DNA of 64,000 nucleotides from contig JACAAY010000013.1 in assembly GCA_013377095.1 (NCBI GenBank), positions 1-64,000 on the forward strand. Direction: 5' to 3'. Within the stretch, counting starts at the first letter, position 1. Every line of letters begins with the position of its first letter. This document shows positions 8,349 through 16,499 of this stretch, piece after piece. The translations under genes were made by a program, and so were the position numbers. Source of the stretch: Desulfuromonadales bacterium. GTDB lineage: Bacteria > Desulfobacterota > Desulfuromonadia > Geobacterales > Pseudopelobacteraceae. Under the pieces are notes generated by a model. That model worked only from the letters and a program-made list of their open reading frames with translations, did not search any database and had not been told where the DNA came from.

Positions 8349-9290
8349 ATGCTACAGGCATTCTTCTATCTGATCGTGTTTCCCGGTTTCCTCTTTCTCA
8401 GCCTGGCTGGCATGGTGGCGGAATTCTGTGACCGGAAACTGTATGCCCGCATGCAGAACCGGCAGGGTCCCCCCTGGTTTCAACCGCTGGCCGACTTCAT
8501 CAAGCTCTCTTCCAAAGAGGATATTATTCCGGAAGAGGCCGATCCGCTCATGTTCACGATGATGCCGCTGGTGGCGCTGGCAGCTGCAGCGACCGCCATC
8601 ATCTACATCCCGATCTGGGGAACAAAAGCGCTGTTCTCCTTCGAGGGGGACCTGGTGATCGTGGTCTATCTCCTGACCATTCCGACCATGACCTTCTTCC
8701 TGGCCGGCTGGTATTCAGCTTCGCTCTACTCCATGATCGGCGCGGTACGCTCCCTGACCCAGTTGCTGGCCTATGAAGTGCCCCTCTATCTGGCGCTTCT
8801 GGCGCCGGCCTGTCTGGCAGACAGCTGGTCGCTGGCCGGCATGGCGAACTACTATGGCGCCCACCCCTTTTACTGGCTGTTCAACCTGATTGGGTTCGGC
8901 GTGGCGCTGGTGGTCATGCTCGGCAAGCTGGAGAAAGTCCCCTTTGACACCCCCGAGGCGGAGACCGAGATCGTGGCCGGCGCCTTCACCGAGTACAGTG
9001 GCCGCCTCCTGGCGCTGTTCAGGATGGCCATCAGCATCGAGATGGTTGTGCTGGCCTCCCTGCTGGCGGCGGTATTTCTCCCCTTCGGACTGAACCTGGG
9101 ACCGGTGGCGGGCTTTCTGCTCTATCTGGTCAAGATAGCTTTCGTTATCGCCCTGACCAGCCTGCTCAGGACCATTTTCGCGCGGTTCAGGATCGATCAG
9201 ATGGTGGATTTCTGCTGGCGCTACGTTGCTTCGGCCGCAATCCTGCAACTGCTCATAAATATCATACTGAAAGGGGTGTTGCCGCAATGA
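8349..9290 (+). CDS. Energy-converting hydrogenase, NuoH-like membrane subunit
   Basis: A 313-residue membrane protein of the NuoH/HycD/EchB family, which anchors the hydrogenase module to the membrane arm. Clear signatures are CDRKLYARMQNRQGP after the first helix and LEKVPFDTPEAETEIVAG with a following TEYSG, the acidic loop essential for coupling in complex I. It starts two bases after the large-subunit stop and overlaps the next gene by four bases. Confidence 0.95.
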   Translation: MLQAFFYLIVFPGFLFLSLAGMVAEFCDRKLYARMQNRQGPPWFQPLADFIKLSSKEDIIPEEADPLMFTMMPLVALAAAATAIIYIPIWGTKALFSFEGDLVIVVYLLTIPTMTFFLAGWYSASLYSMIGAVRSLTQLLAYEVPLYLALLAPACLADSWSLAGMANYYGAHPFYWLFNLIGFGVALVVMLGKLEKVPFDTPEAETEIVAGAFTEYSGRLLALFRMAISIEMVVLASLLAAVFLPFGLNLGPVAGFLLYLVKIAFVIALTSLLRTIFARFRIDQMVDFCWRYVASAAILQLLINIILKGVLPQ

Positions 9291-9670
9291 GGATTCCCGG
9301 CAAGATGGCAAGTGAAGTGCTGCGGCACTCCGTCAAGACTCCGGCTACCTGCAACTACCCACATGAAAAGCAGGAGATGCCCGACAAGTTCCGGGGGAAA
9401 ATCATCTTTAAGAGCGAGAACTGCATCGGTTGCAAGATCTGCGTCCGTGATTGCCCATCCGAGGCGATCGAGATCGTCAAAGTTGCAGAAAAGGTGTTTG
9501 ACGCCGTATTCCATCTCGACCGCTGCCTCTATTGCGGCCAATGCGTGGAGTCATGCCCCAAGGGCGCCCTGGAAACCAGCGTAGAATACGAACTTGCCCA
9601 AATCGACAAAGATAAACTCAGGATAGTGTTCCATGCAAAAACTGGAGACAAGCCTACGGAAGAGCCTTGA
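9287..9670 (+). CDS. Energy-converting hydrogenase, NuoI-like 2[4Fe-4S] ferredoxin subunit
   Basis: This 127-residue protein has two classic [4Fe-4S] motifs, CIGCKICVRDCP and CLYCGQCVESCP, in the arrangement of NuoI and EchF. It would relay electrons from a soluble donor such as ferredoxin, or from the formate dehydrogenase module, to the small subunit. About 45 residues with little similarity precede the first motif. The last 38 bases overlap the start of the protease gene. Confidence 0.92.
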   Translation: MRIPGKMASEVLRHSVKTPATCNYPHEKQEMPDKFRGKIIFKSENCIGCKICVRDCPSEAIEIVKVAEKVFDAVFHLDRCLYCGQCVESCPKGALETSVEYELAQIDKDKLRIVFHAKTGDKPTEEP

Positions 9671-10181
9671 AGGGTGTCGGCGACTGGCGGTTCTGGGAAT
9701 CGGCTCGGAACTGTGCGCCGATGACGCCGCCGGAATTCTGCTCGTCCGGCAACTGTGCTCCCGGATTTCCGCGCAACCGCTTGGAACCCTGGAATACGAG
9801 GGTTTTGAGGGGGGCAACGCACCGGAAAATGCCACCGGGTTTATTGCCGCGTTTCAGCCGACGCACATACTGATGGTGGATGCGGCCGAGATCGGCACTC
9901 CAGTAGGAAGCTGCCGGGAGATTTCCCCTGCAGAAATACCGGAGGTCTGTTTTTCCACCCATACACTTCCCCTGAAAATAATCATCGACTACCTTGGAAA
10001 GGCGACCGGAGCCGTCATATCAGTGATTGGTATCCAGCCCGGCAACCTGGATTTCGGAAATCGACCCACCCCTGAAGTCAGGAACGGCGTCAGGCGCTTG
10101 ATGCGTCTGTTACACAAAGTTATGGGTGAATGCGATGGTGAAGCGCCTCGGATATCCCGATCCGGGAGCGCTAACCTTTGA
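9633..10181 (+). CDS. hycI: Hydrogenase maturation protease (HycI/HyaD family)
   Basis: A 182-residue endopeptidase that would remove the C-terminal extension of the NiFe large subunit after nickel insertion. The nickel-sensing residues are recognisable: GIGSELCADDAAG near the N-terminus (normally GxGNxLxxDDGxG), the aspartate of ILMVDAAEIG, and the histidine of STHTLPL. It is slightly longer than HycI, with a polar C-terminal tail. Its start lies inside the NuoI-like gene, which implies co-translation with the structural genes. Exact specificity is inferred from gene context. Confidence 0.88.
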   Translation: MQKLETSLRKSLEGCRRLAVLGIGSELCADDAAGILLVRQLCSRISAQPLGTLEYEGFEGGNAPENATGFIAAFQPTHILMVDAAEIGTPVGSCREISPAEIPEVCFSTHTLPLKIIIDYLGKATGAVISVIGIQPGNLDFGNRPTPEVRNGVRRLMRLLHKVMGECDGEAPRISRSGSANL

Positions 10182-10496
10182 TGCGAAAACACTGTCCAAA
10201 GAAGAAGCAGGAGCACACTTATTTATGTTGAAAAATTGCTTAGTTGAGTATATTTTTTAATCCATGCAATGCGACCTCACTCCAATCCGAAACCCTTGCA
10301 CCATAGCCGTGCATAGTAACGTTACCCCCAAAAGCCGGCACATTCCTGCGCCACCCCGTATGCCCTTCCACAAATAAAGGCCTTTACCCAACGTGATCAA
10401 TCCCGACAGGTTCCATGTGAGCATGCAGCCCATGTTTCACACACTATTTTTTGTACTCTTACTATCAGCGCTTACTAAAAAAATGGAGATCGTTAC
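10182..10496. other. 315-bp gap between hydrogenase and formate dehydrogenase blocks
   Basis: No convincing gene or terminator is visible. The stretch is AT-richer than its flanks and probably carries a promoter for the formate dehydrogenase block. A sigma-54-like GGCAC near 10337 has only nine bases between GG and GC, one too few. A ribosome site (TGGAG) precedes the fdhA start at 10497. Confidence 0.4.
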
Positions 10497-13187
10497 ATGG
10501 TGAATGTGAAGGTGGATGGCAGGGGAGTTGACGTTCCGAATGGCTCTAGCATTTTAGATGCAACCAGGAAAGCAGGAGCTAACGTTCCTACCCTCTGTTA
10601 CCTTGAATTGCATGAAAAAATGACCGGTTCCAACTCTTCCTGTCGGGTCTGCGTCGTGGAGGTAGCCGGCAGAAAAAACCTGGCTGCTGCATGCTCCACA
10701 CCGGTAACAGACGGCATGGACATCACCACAGACAACGAGAGAGTTGTGGCTGCCAGAAAAACCATGGTTGAGCTGCTGCTGTCGGATCATGAACAGGATT
10801 GTCTGATCTGTGGAAAAGCGGGCAACTGCAAGCTGCAGGATCTCTGCTTCGAATACGATATAAAAGAGTCGCGCTATGGCGGGATGATGAACAGCTTCCC
10901 TCTCGATGAATCAAACGAGTTTTACACCAGAAACATGAACAAATGCGTAAAGTGCAGGTGCTGCGTCACGACCTGCTCCGCCTACCAGTGCAGCGAAGCC
11001 ATTGACTTCGCCGGACGGGGCTTTGGCGTGCGGGTGGCGGCCCCTTTCGATGAAGAGATCAGAAATTCGGTCTGTGTTTCCTGCGGCAACTGCGTCTCGG
11101 TCTGCCCGGTGGGAGCCCTGCAGGCCAAATCACGGGTTAAATTCAGAACCTGGGAAGTGACCAAAACCAAAACCACCTGCTCCTACTGCGGGGTTGGCTG
11201 CGAAATGGACCTCCTGGTCAAGGACAACCGGGTCGTCGGTGTCGAACCTTCCAACGGTCCCGCCAACAGCAGCCTGCTCTGCGTCAAGGGACGGTTCAGC
11301 TACAATTTCATTCATCATCCGGCCAGGTTGAAAACCCCCCTGATCAGGAAGAACGGCGCCCTGGTGGAAGCCAGCTGGGATGAAGCCTACGAGCTGATTG
11401 CCGAAAGGTTCAGGGCGACAATGGCGGCCAGCGGTCCCGACGCCTTTGCCGGCCTCGCCTCGGCGCGGGTCACCAACGAGGAGAACTATCTCTTCCAGAA
11501 GATGGTCCGTACCGTTTTCGGCACGAACAACGTTGATCACTGCGCCCGGCTCTGTCATGCTTCCACGGTCTCAGGCCTGGCAACAACCCTGGGCAGCGGC
11601 GCCATGACCAACAGCATCGACGAGGTATTACGGAGCAACGTGATCTTCGTGACCGGCTCCAACACGACCGAGACCCACCCGGTGATCGGCGCCAAGATAC
11701 GCCAGGCCAGGCTGAACGGGGCGAAACTGATCGTGGCCGAGCCTCGAAAAATTGATCTGGCAGCGACTGCGGATCTGTTTCTGCAGATCACCCCCGGCAC
11801 GAACGTGGCGCTGTTCAACGGCATGATGCATGTGATCCTGGAGGAAGGTCTTCAGGACCAGGATTTTATTGCGGAGCGGACCGAAGGGTTTGCGGAACTG
11901 CGTGACGTGATTACAAAGTACCGTCCGGACGTGGTAGCGGAGATCTGCAGCATCGGCGTGGAAGATCTGAAGAAAGCGGCCCGGCTGTATGCACAGGCCG
12001 GCAAGGCCGCAATCTTTTATTCCATGGGGGTGACCCAGCACAGCACCGGCACCGATGGTGTCATGGCCATTTCGAACCTGGCCCTGCTCTGTGGAAATAT
12101 CGGCACGGAATCGGCCGGGGTCAATCCGCTGCGCGGCCAGAACAACGTCCAGGGCGCCTGTGATGTGGGCTGTCTGCCGGGCGATCTGCCCGGTTACCAG
12201 AAGGTGGCAGATCCGCAGGTAATCGAGAAGTTCGAAACGGCTTGGGGCGTAAAGCTTCCGAACAGGCCCGGCCTGACAATAACGGAAATCATCGACAAGG
12301 CGGGCAAGGGGGAGATCACCTTTCTCTATGTCATGGGCGAGAACCCGATGATCTCCGATCCGGACCTCAACCACGTGGAGGAGGCCTTGAAGAATACCGG
12401 GTTCCTCATCGTCCAGGACATTTTCCTGACCGAGACGGCGCAACTGGCGGACGTGGTTCTGCCGGCCGCTTCCTTTGCCGAGAAGGACGGCACCTTTACC
12501 AATACGGAAAGAAGGGTTCAGCGGGTCAGGAAAGCTGTTTCGGCGCCGGGTAAGGCCAAGGCCGACTGGCAGATCCTGATGGAGGTCATGAACAGGCTGG
12601 GACGTCCCAAAACCTACCAAAGCGTTGCCTCCATACTGGATGAAATCGCGCAGGTCACTCCCCAGTACGGCGGAATCAGCTTTGACAGGCTGGAAAAGGA
12701 AACCCTGCAGTGGCCCTGTCCGAGCATTGATCACCCCGGCACAAAATATCTGCACATGGATGCCTTTACCCGGGGCAAGGGGTTGTTCAAACCGGCGGAA
12801 TACCGGGCCAGCGCCGAACTACCCGATAGTAACTACCCCTTCCTGCTCACGACCGGCCGGATCCTCTACCACTACCACACCAATACCATGACCGGTAAGG
12901 AGGAAGGGCTGATGAACCTCCATCCCCATTCGTTTATCGAGATCAGTCCGGTCACCGCCAAACGCCTTCATATCGAGGATGGAGACCGGGTCACCGTAAC
13001 CTCCCGGAGGGGAGAGCTCACCTCAACGGCCAGGGTAACGGGCAAAATCGAGGACAATGTCGTCTTCATGCCGTTCCACTTTGCGGACGGCGCAGCCAAC
13101 CTGCTGACCAACAGCGCCCTTGACCCGATCGCCAAGATTCCTGAGCTGAAGGTCTGTGCGGTGAATATAACCAGGTCGGTCAGATGA
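10497..13187 (+). CDS. fdhA: Formate dehydrogenase catalytic subunit with NuoG-like Fe-S N-terminus (Cys type)
   Basis: This 896-residue molybdopterin enzyme would oxidise formate to CO2, or run in reverse. The N-terminus copies NuoG and iron-only hydrogenases: [2Fe-2S] ligands C34, C49, C52, C66; a His-ligated cluster at H98, C102, C105, C111; and two [4Fe-4S] sets (C150-C160, C193-C203). A further cluster motif CSYCGVGC begins the formate dehydrogenase body. The metal ligand is a cysteine (C353 in DHCARLCHAS), where many formate dehydrogenases have selenocysteine. The long electron wire is that of NAD-linked soluble formate dehydrogenases. mobA overlaps its stop, and a NuoE/NuoF pair follows, so NAD(H) is a likely partner. 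Confidence 0.92.
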   Translation: MVNVKVDGRGVDVPNGSSILDATRKAGANVPTLCYLELHEKMTGSNSSCRVCVVEVAGRKNLAAACSTPVTDGMDITTDNERVVAARKTMVELLLSDHEQDCLICGKAGNCKLQDLCFEYDIKESRYGGMMNSFPLDESNEFYTRNMNKCVKCRCCVTTCSAYQCSEAIDFAGRGFGVRVAAPFDEEIRNSVCVSCGNCVSVCPVGALQAKSRVKFRTWEVTKTKTTCSYCGVGCEMDLLVKDNRVVGVEPSNGPANSSLLCVKGRFSYNFIHHPARLKTPLIRKNGALVEASWDEAYELIAERFRATMAASGPDAFAGLASARVTNEENYLFQKMVRTVFGTNNVDHCARLCHASTVSGLATTLGSGAMTNSIDEVLRSNVIFVTGSNTTETHPVIGAKIRQARLNGAKLIVAEPRKIDLAATADLFLQITPGTNVALFNGMMHVILEEGLQDQDFIAERTEGFAELRDVITKYRPDVVAEICSIGVEDLKKAARLYAQAGKAAIFYSMGVTQHSTGTDGVMAISNLALLCGNIGTESAGVNPLRGQNNVQGACDVGCLPGDLPGYQKVADPQVIEKFETAWGVKLPNRPGLTITEIIDKAGKGEITFLYVMGENPMISDPDLNHVEEALKNTGFLIVQDIFLTETAQLADVVLPAASFAEKDGTFTNTERRVQRVRKAVSAPGKAKADWQILMEVMNRLGRPKTYQSVASILDEIAQVTPQYGGISFDRLEKETLQWPCPSIDHPGTKYLHMDAFTRGKGLFKPAEYRASAELPDSNYPFLLTTGRILYHYHTNTMTGKEEGLMNLHPHSFIEISPVTAKRLHIEDGDRVTVTSRRGELTSTARVTGKIEDNVVFMPFHFADGAANLLTNSALDPIAKIPELKVCAVNITRSVR

Positions 13188-13777
13188 GAGTAACCGCCGT
13201 GATCCTGGCAGGGGGCACGTCATCCAGGATGATGAGCAACAAGGCACTGCTCACCTATCGTGGCGAGCGTTTCATCGAGAGGATATTCCGACAGCTGTCC
13301 GAGATCTTCCCGGAAGTCATCCTGGTCACAAACAGTCCGGAGCTGTACCCTTTTCTCCCCTGCCGCATTGTAGCGGACATTTATCCCGGAATGGGGTCAC
13401 TGGCGGGCATCCATGCCGGATTGACACAGAGTGTGACGCCATACATTTTTGTGGTTGCCTGTGACATGCCCGACTTGAATAAACAGCTTATTCGTCACCT
13501 GGTCTCCAAGGCAGAGGGGGTCGATGTGGTGATTCCGGAGAGCGGGAGCGGGCTCGAACCGCTCCATGCCGTCTATGGCACGGGCTGTCTGCCGGCGATG
13601 AATGATGCTCTCTCTTCGGGAAATAGCAAGATCATCGCCTGTTTCGACCAGCTCAAGGTAGATGTCGTTTCCCGGCAGGAGATTGCCGGTATTGATCCGT
13701 CATTCCGTTCCTTCCGCAATATCAACACGCCCGAGGAATACCTCCGTATTCGGCAAGAAGTCCAGGAAATTGGCTAA
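13184..13777 (+). CDS. mobA: Molybdenum cofactor guanylyltransferase
   Basis: A 197-residue nucleotidyltransferase that attaches GMP to molybdopterin, making the guanine dinucleotide form used by formate dehydrogenases. The N-terminal LAGGTSSRM nucleotide motif is present, followed by the lysine of NKALL; the usual glycine after RM is replaced by methionine. ACDMP is the metal-binding aspartate motif, and ESGSGLEPLHAVY matches the family. It overlaps the fdhA stop by four bases (ATGA), so synthesis of the cofactor is tied to that of the enzyme. Confidence 0.92.
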   Translation: MRVTAVILAGGTSSRMMSNKALLTYRGERFIERIFRQLSEIFPEVILVTNSPELYPFLPCRIVADIYPGMGSLAGIHAGLTQSVTPYIFVVACDMPDLNKQLIRHLVSKAEGVDVVIPESGSGLEPLHAVYGTGCLPAMNDALSSGNSKIIACFDQLKVDVVSRQEIAGIDPSFRSFRNINTPEEYLRIRQEVQEIG

Positions 13778-13779
13778 AT

Positions 13780-13799
13780 AAGCCTGAATCCGTGATGCC
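13780..13799. repeat. Dispersed repeat, copy 1
   Basis: The sequence AGCCTGAATCCGTGATGCC directly follows the mobA stop and recurs with one change (GACGCC) just after the radical SAM gene near 51991. Both copies lie immediately downstream of a stop codon. It may be part of a genome-wide intergenic repeat, but two copies are all that can be seen here. Confidence 0.4.
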
Positions 13800-13973
13800 T
13801 GAATGGCGGATCGAGTGAAATGCCGTAGTCAATCGCCGCCCAAGAATTTCTCCGGTTTCACCCGGTGAACTCCGCCAGGACAGCAATTATGGCCAGAAGT
13901 CCCCAGACGGAGGCATTCTAAACGAGAGTAGCATAGAAGGCGTCACAGATTCGGAAAAAGGAGTTTTTCAGAT

Positions 13974-14492
13974 ATGCAAACAGGATCAACGTGTCAGCAG
14001 GCTGGTGGATGTACAATCCCGGACCGGTCAACCTTGCCGGGCAGGCTGTATCAGGAACTGGACGAGTTTGTTGCCCGGCTCCCCACCAGGGAGGGGCACC
14101 TGGTAACGGTGCTGCACAAGGCCCAGCATCTTTTCGGCTACCTCCCCCGGGAGGTGCAGCAGTATGTGGCCGATCTGATGGGTGTGTCGCTGGCCAAGGT
14201 CTATGGAGTGGTCAGCTTCTACACCTTCTTCACCATGGTTCCCAAGGGTACATACCCGATTTCGATCTGCATGGGTACGGCCTGCTACGTCAAACAGGCC
14301 GACAAGATCGTGGATACGTTCAAAAACATGCTCGGCGTTGAAATCGGCCAGGTCACCGAGGACGGCAAGTTCTCCATCGATGTCCTGCGCTGCGTGGGCG
14401 CCTGCGCGCTGGCCCCGATCCTGACGGTCGGCGATAAGATCTATGCCCATGTCACCCCGGACCAGGTCACTAAAATCATCGCTGAATACTGA
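13974..14492 (+). CDS. NuoE-like [2Fe-2S] subunit of NAD-linked formate dehydrogenase
   Basis: A 172-residue protein of the NuoE/HoxE/HydC family. The thioredoxin-like [2Fe-2S] ligands are present as CMGTAC and CVGAC, preceded by the helical region VTVLHKAQHLFGYLP. In complex I and in bifurcating hydrogenases this subunit pairs with the flavin subunit, here encoded two genes downstream. A strong AAAAGGAG ribosome site lies before the ATG. About 195 bases separate it from mobA, so it may have its own promoter. Confidence 0.93.
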   Translation: MQTGSTCQQAGGCTIPDRSTLPGRLYQELDEFVARLPTREGHLVTVLHKAQHLFGYLPREVQQYVADLMGVSLAKVYGVVSFYTFFTMVPKGTYPISICMGTACYVKQADKIVDTFKNMLGVEIGQVTEDGKFSIDVLRCVGACALAPILTVGDKIYAHVTPDQVTKIIAEY

Positions 14493-14515
14493 TCCATCGC
14501 CGTAAGGAGCTTATC

Positions 14516-14899
14516 ATGGCAAAGATTACATCAATCGCCGATCTGAAGAGATTTCAGCAGGAGTACAGGTCAAAAAAGGAAGCCATTGCCCGTGAGAAGA
14601 TCATTGTCAACGTCTCCCTGGCAACCTGCAGCATCGCCTCCGGCGGCAACATGGTGATGGAGGTCATGCAGGATGAGGTGGTAAAGCAGGGAATCGCCAA
14701 CGTCGAATTCGTCAAGTCCGGCTGCATGACCTACTGCCATTCCGAGCCGACCGTGGAGGTGGCCCTGCCCGGTCAAGAGCCGGTGGTCTTCGGCAAGCTG
14801 GATGAGAGCGGAGCACGCCAACTGGTCCGGAAGTACCTGAAATATGGCGAGGTCACCGGCATGGTGATTCCCGAAAACTTTACCAGGGTAGAACTATGA
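14516..14899 (+). CDS. Thioredoxin-like [2Fe-2S] ferredoxin (stand-alone HydB N-terminal domain)
   Basis: This 127-residue protein matches the small [2Fe-2S] domain that is fused to the N-terminus of the flavin subunit in many HydB/HoxF/NuoF proteins. Cysteines are visible in ATCSIASGG and SGCMTYC, that is three conserved positions, the common pattern for this branch. The fusion is split here into a separate gene whose stop overlaps the flavin subunit start. It would add one more electron carrier to the NADH module. Confidence 0.85.
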   Translation: MAKITSIADLKRFQQEYRSKKEAIAREKIIVNVSLATCSIASGGNMVMEVMQDEVVKQGIANVEFVKSGCMTYCHSEPTVEVALPGQEPVVFGKLDESGARQLVRKYLKYGEVTGMVIPENFTRVEL

Positions 14900-16386
14900 T
14901 TTCGGGGAGCAGGTTGAACATGGACGCGAAGAAACAGCTGCGGATAGCGACCAGGAATTGCGGATTTATCGATCCGGAACATATCGAGGATTACATCGGG
15001 GTGCGCGGTTACGAGGCCCTGGCCAACGCCATTACCAACGGCACGCCGGCCGGGGTGATCGAAGAGCTGAAACGATCCGGCCTGAGGGGGCGGGGGGGCG
15101 GAGGCTTTCCCACCGGAACGAAATGGGCGTTTGCCGCCGCCAATCAGGCCGACCAAAAATACGTTGTCTGCAACGCGGACGAGGGCGACCCCGGCGCCTT
15201 CATGGACCGGGCCCTGCTCGAGGGTGACCCCCATTCCATTGTCGAGGCCATGGCCATCTGCGGCTTTGCCATCGGCGCATCCATCGGCGTGGTCTATATC
15301 CGGGCCGAATACCCCCTGGCCATCAAGCGCCTGATCAAGTCAATCGAGGATGCCCGCGAATACGGCCTTCTGGGCAGGAATATCCTCGGCTCCGGCTTTG
15401 ATTTCGACATCGAACTGAAGTACGGCGCCGGCGCCTTTGTCTGCGGCGAGGAGACCGCCCTGATCAGGTCCATGGAAGGGAGCCGCGGCGAGCCGTACAC
15501 CAAGCCCCCCTTTCCGGCCAACCAGGGCTACTGGGGCAAGCCGACCATCGTCAACAACGTGGAGACGCTTGCCAACATCCCCGCCATCCTGATCAAGGGC
15601 GCTGACTGGTTCTCCTCCATCGGCACGGAAAAATCCAAGGGGACCAAGGTCTTCGCCCTGGCCGGCAAGATCAGCAACGTCGGCCTGATCGAGGTTCCCA
15701 TGGGCATCACTCTGGGCGAGATCATCTTCGAAATAGGCGGCGGCTGCCCGGATGGCAAGAAATTCAAGGCGGTCCAGACCGGCGGCCCTTCGGGCGGCGC
15801 ACTGACCTATAGGGACATTGACGTTCCCATCGATTACGACAACCTGATCGCCAAAGGGTCGATGATGGGTTCCGGCGGTATGATCGTCCTGGATGAGGAC
15901 AACTGCATGGTCGATGTGGCCAAGTTCTTCCTGGACTTCACCATGGATGAGACCTGCGGCAAATGCACCCCCTGCCGCATCGGCTCGAAACGGCTCCATG
16001 AGATTCTGGACAGGATCACCCAGGGCAGCGGCACGCTGGAGGATATCGAAAAGCTGAAGACGCTTGGCGCAACCATCAAGGACACGGCGCTCTGCGGCCT
16101 GGGACAGACCATGCCCAACCCGGTGCTCTCAACCATCACCACCTTTATGGACGAATACAGGGCCCATGTACTCGACAGGAAGTGCCCGGCCGGGGTCTGC
16201 ATCAGCCTGCTGGAAATCGTCATCCTGCCCGAAAAATGTATCGGCTGCACCCTCTGCGCCCGCGTTTGCCCGGTCAATTGCATTTCCGGCACGACCAGGG
16301 AAATGCATGTGATTGATCAGACTGCCTGCATCAAATGCGGCGTTTGTATCGACAGCTGCAAATTCGCTGCGATCGTAAAACAGTGA
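14896..16386 (+). CDS. NuoF-like NAD(H)/FMN subunit with C-terminal 2[4Fe-4S] domain
   Basis: This 496-residue flavoprotein would exchange electrons with NAD(H). The NADH site GRGGGGFPTGTKW, the FMN-proximal segment GAGAFVCGEETALI and the N3 cluster motif CGKCTPCRIG are intact. Unlike NuoF, the C-terminus carries two more [4Fe-4S] motifs (CIGCTLCARVCP and CIKCGVCIDSC), as in HydB of electron-bifurcating hydrogenases and related formate dehydrogenases. The extra clusters provide a plausible ferredoxin branch. A start at MDAKKQL, twelve codons in, is an alternative. A terminator follows at 16446. Confidence 0.93.
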   Translation: MISGSRLNMDAKKQLRIATRNCGFIDPEHIEDYIGVRGYEALANAITNGTPAGVIEELKRSGLRGRGGGGFPTGTKWAFAAANQADQKYVVCNADEGDPGAFMDRALLEGDPHSIVEAMAICGFAIGASIGVVYIRAEYPLAIKRLIKSIEDAREYGLLGRNILGSGFDFDIELKYGAGAFVCGEETALIRSMEGSRGEPYTKPPFPANQGYWGKPTIVNNVETLANIPAILIKGADWFSSIGTEKSKGTKVFALAGKISNVGLIEVPMGITLGEIIFEIGGGCPDGKKFKAVQTGGPSGGALTYRDIDVPIDYDNLIAKGSMMGSGGMIVLDEDNCMVDVAKFFLDFTMDETCGKCTPCRIGSKRLHEILDRITQGSGTLEDIEKLKTLGATIKDTALCGLGQTMPNPVLSTITTFMDEYRAHVLDRKCPAGVCISLLEIVILPEKCIGCTLCARVCPVNCISGTTREMHVIDQTACIKCGVCIDSCKFAAIVKQ

Positions 16387-16445
16387 CCAAAGGAGTCATT
16401 TACATCATCTCGATGCCGGCGCTGATCTATCCCGGCTGAAAAAGC

Positions 16446-16476
16446 GAAGGCCCGCGCTTGTCATGCGGACCTTCGT
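16446..16476. terminator. Hairpin between convergent FDH block and uvrA
   Basis: CGAAGG-CCGC pairs with GCGG-CCTTCG over 11 positions with one mismatch and a 9-base loop. It stands between the convergent NuoF-like gene and uvrA, so it could stop both transcripts. A uridine run is weak on either side. Confidence 0.55.
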
Positions 16477-16499
16477 TAGCTCAGGAACCCTTTCAGCAA

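Noticed and set aside
10330-10352. Sigma-54-like promoter GGCAC...TGC before fdhA
   Set aside because: Only nine bases separate GG and GC; sigma-54 promoters need ten.
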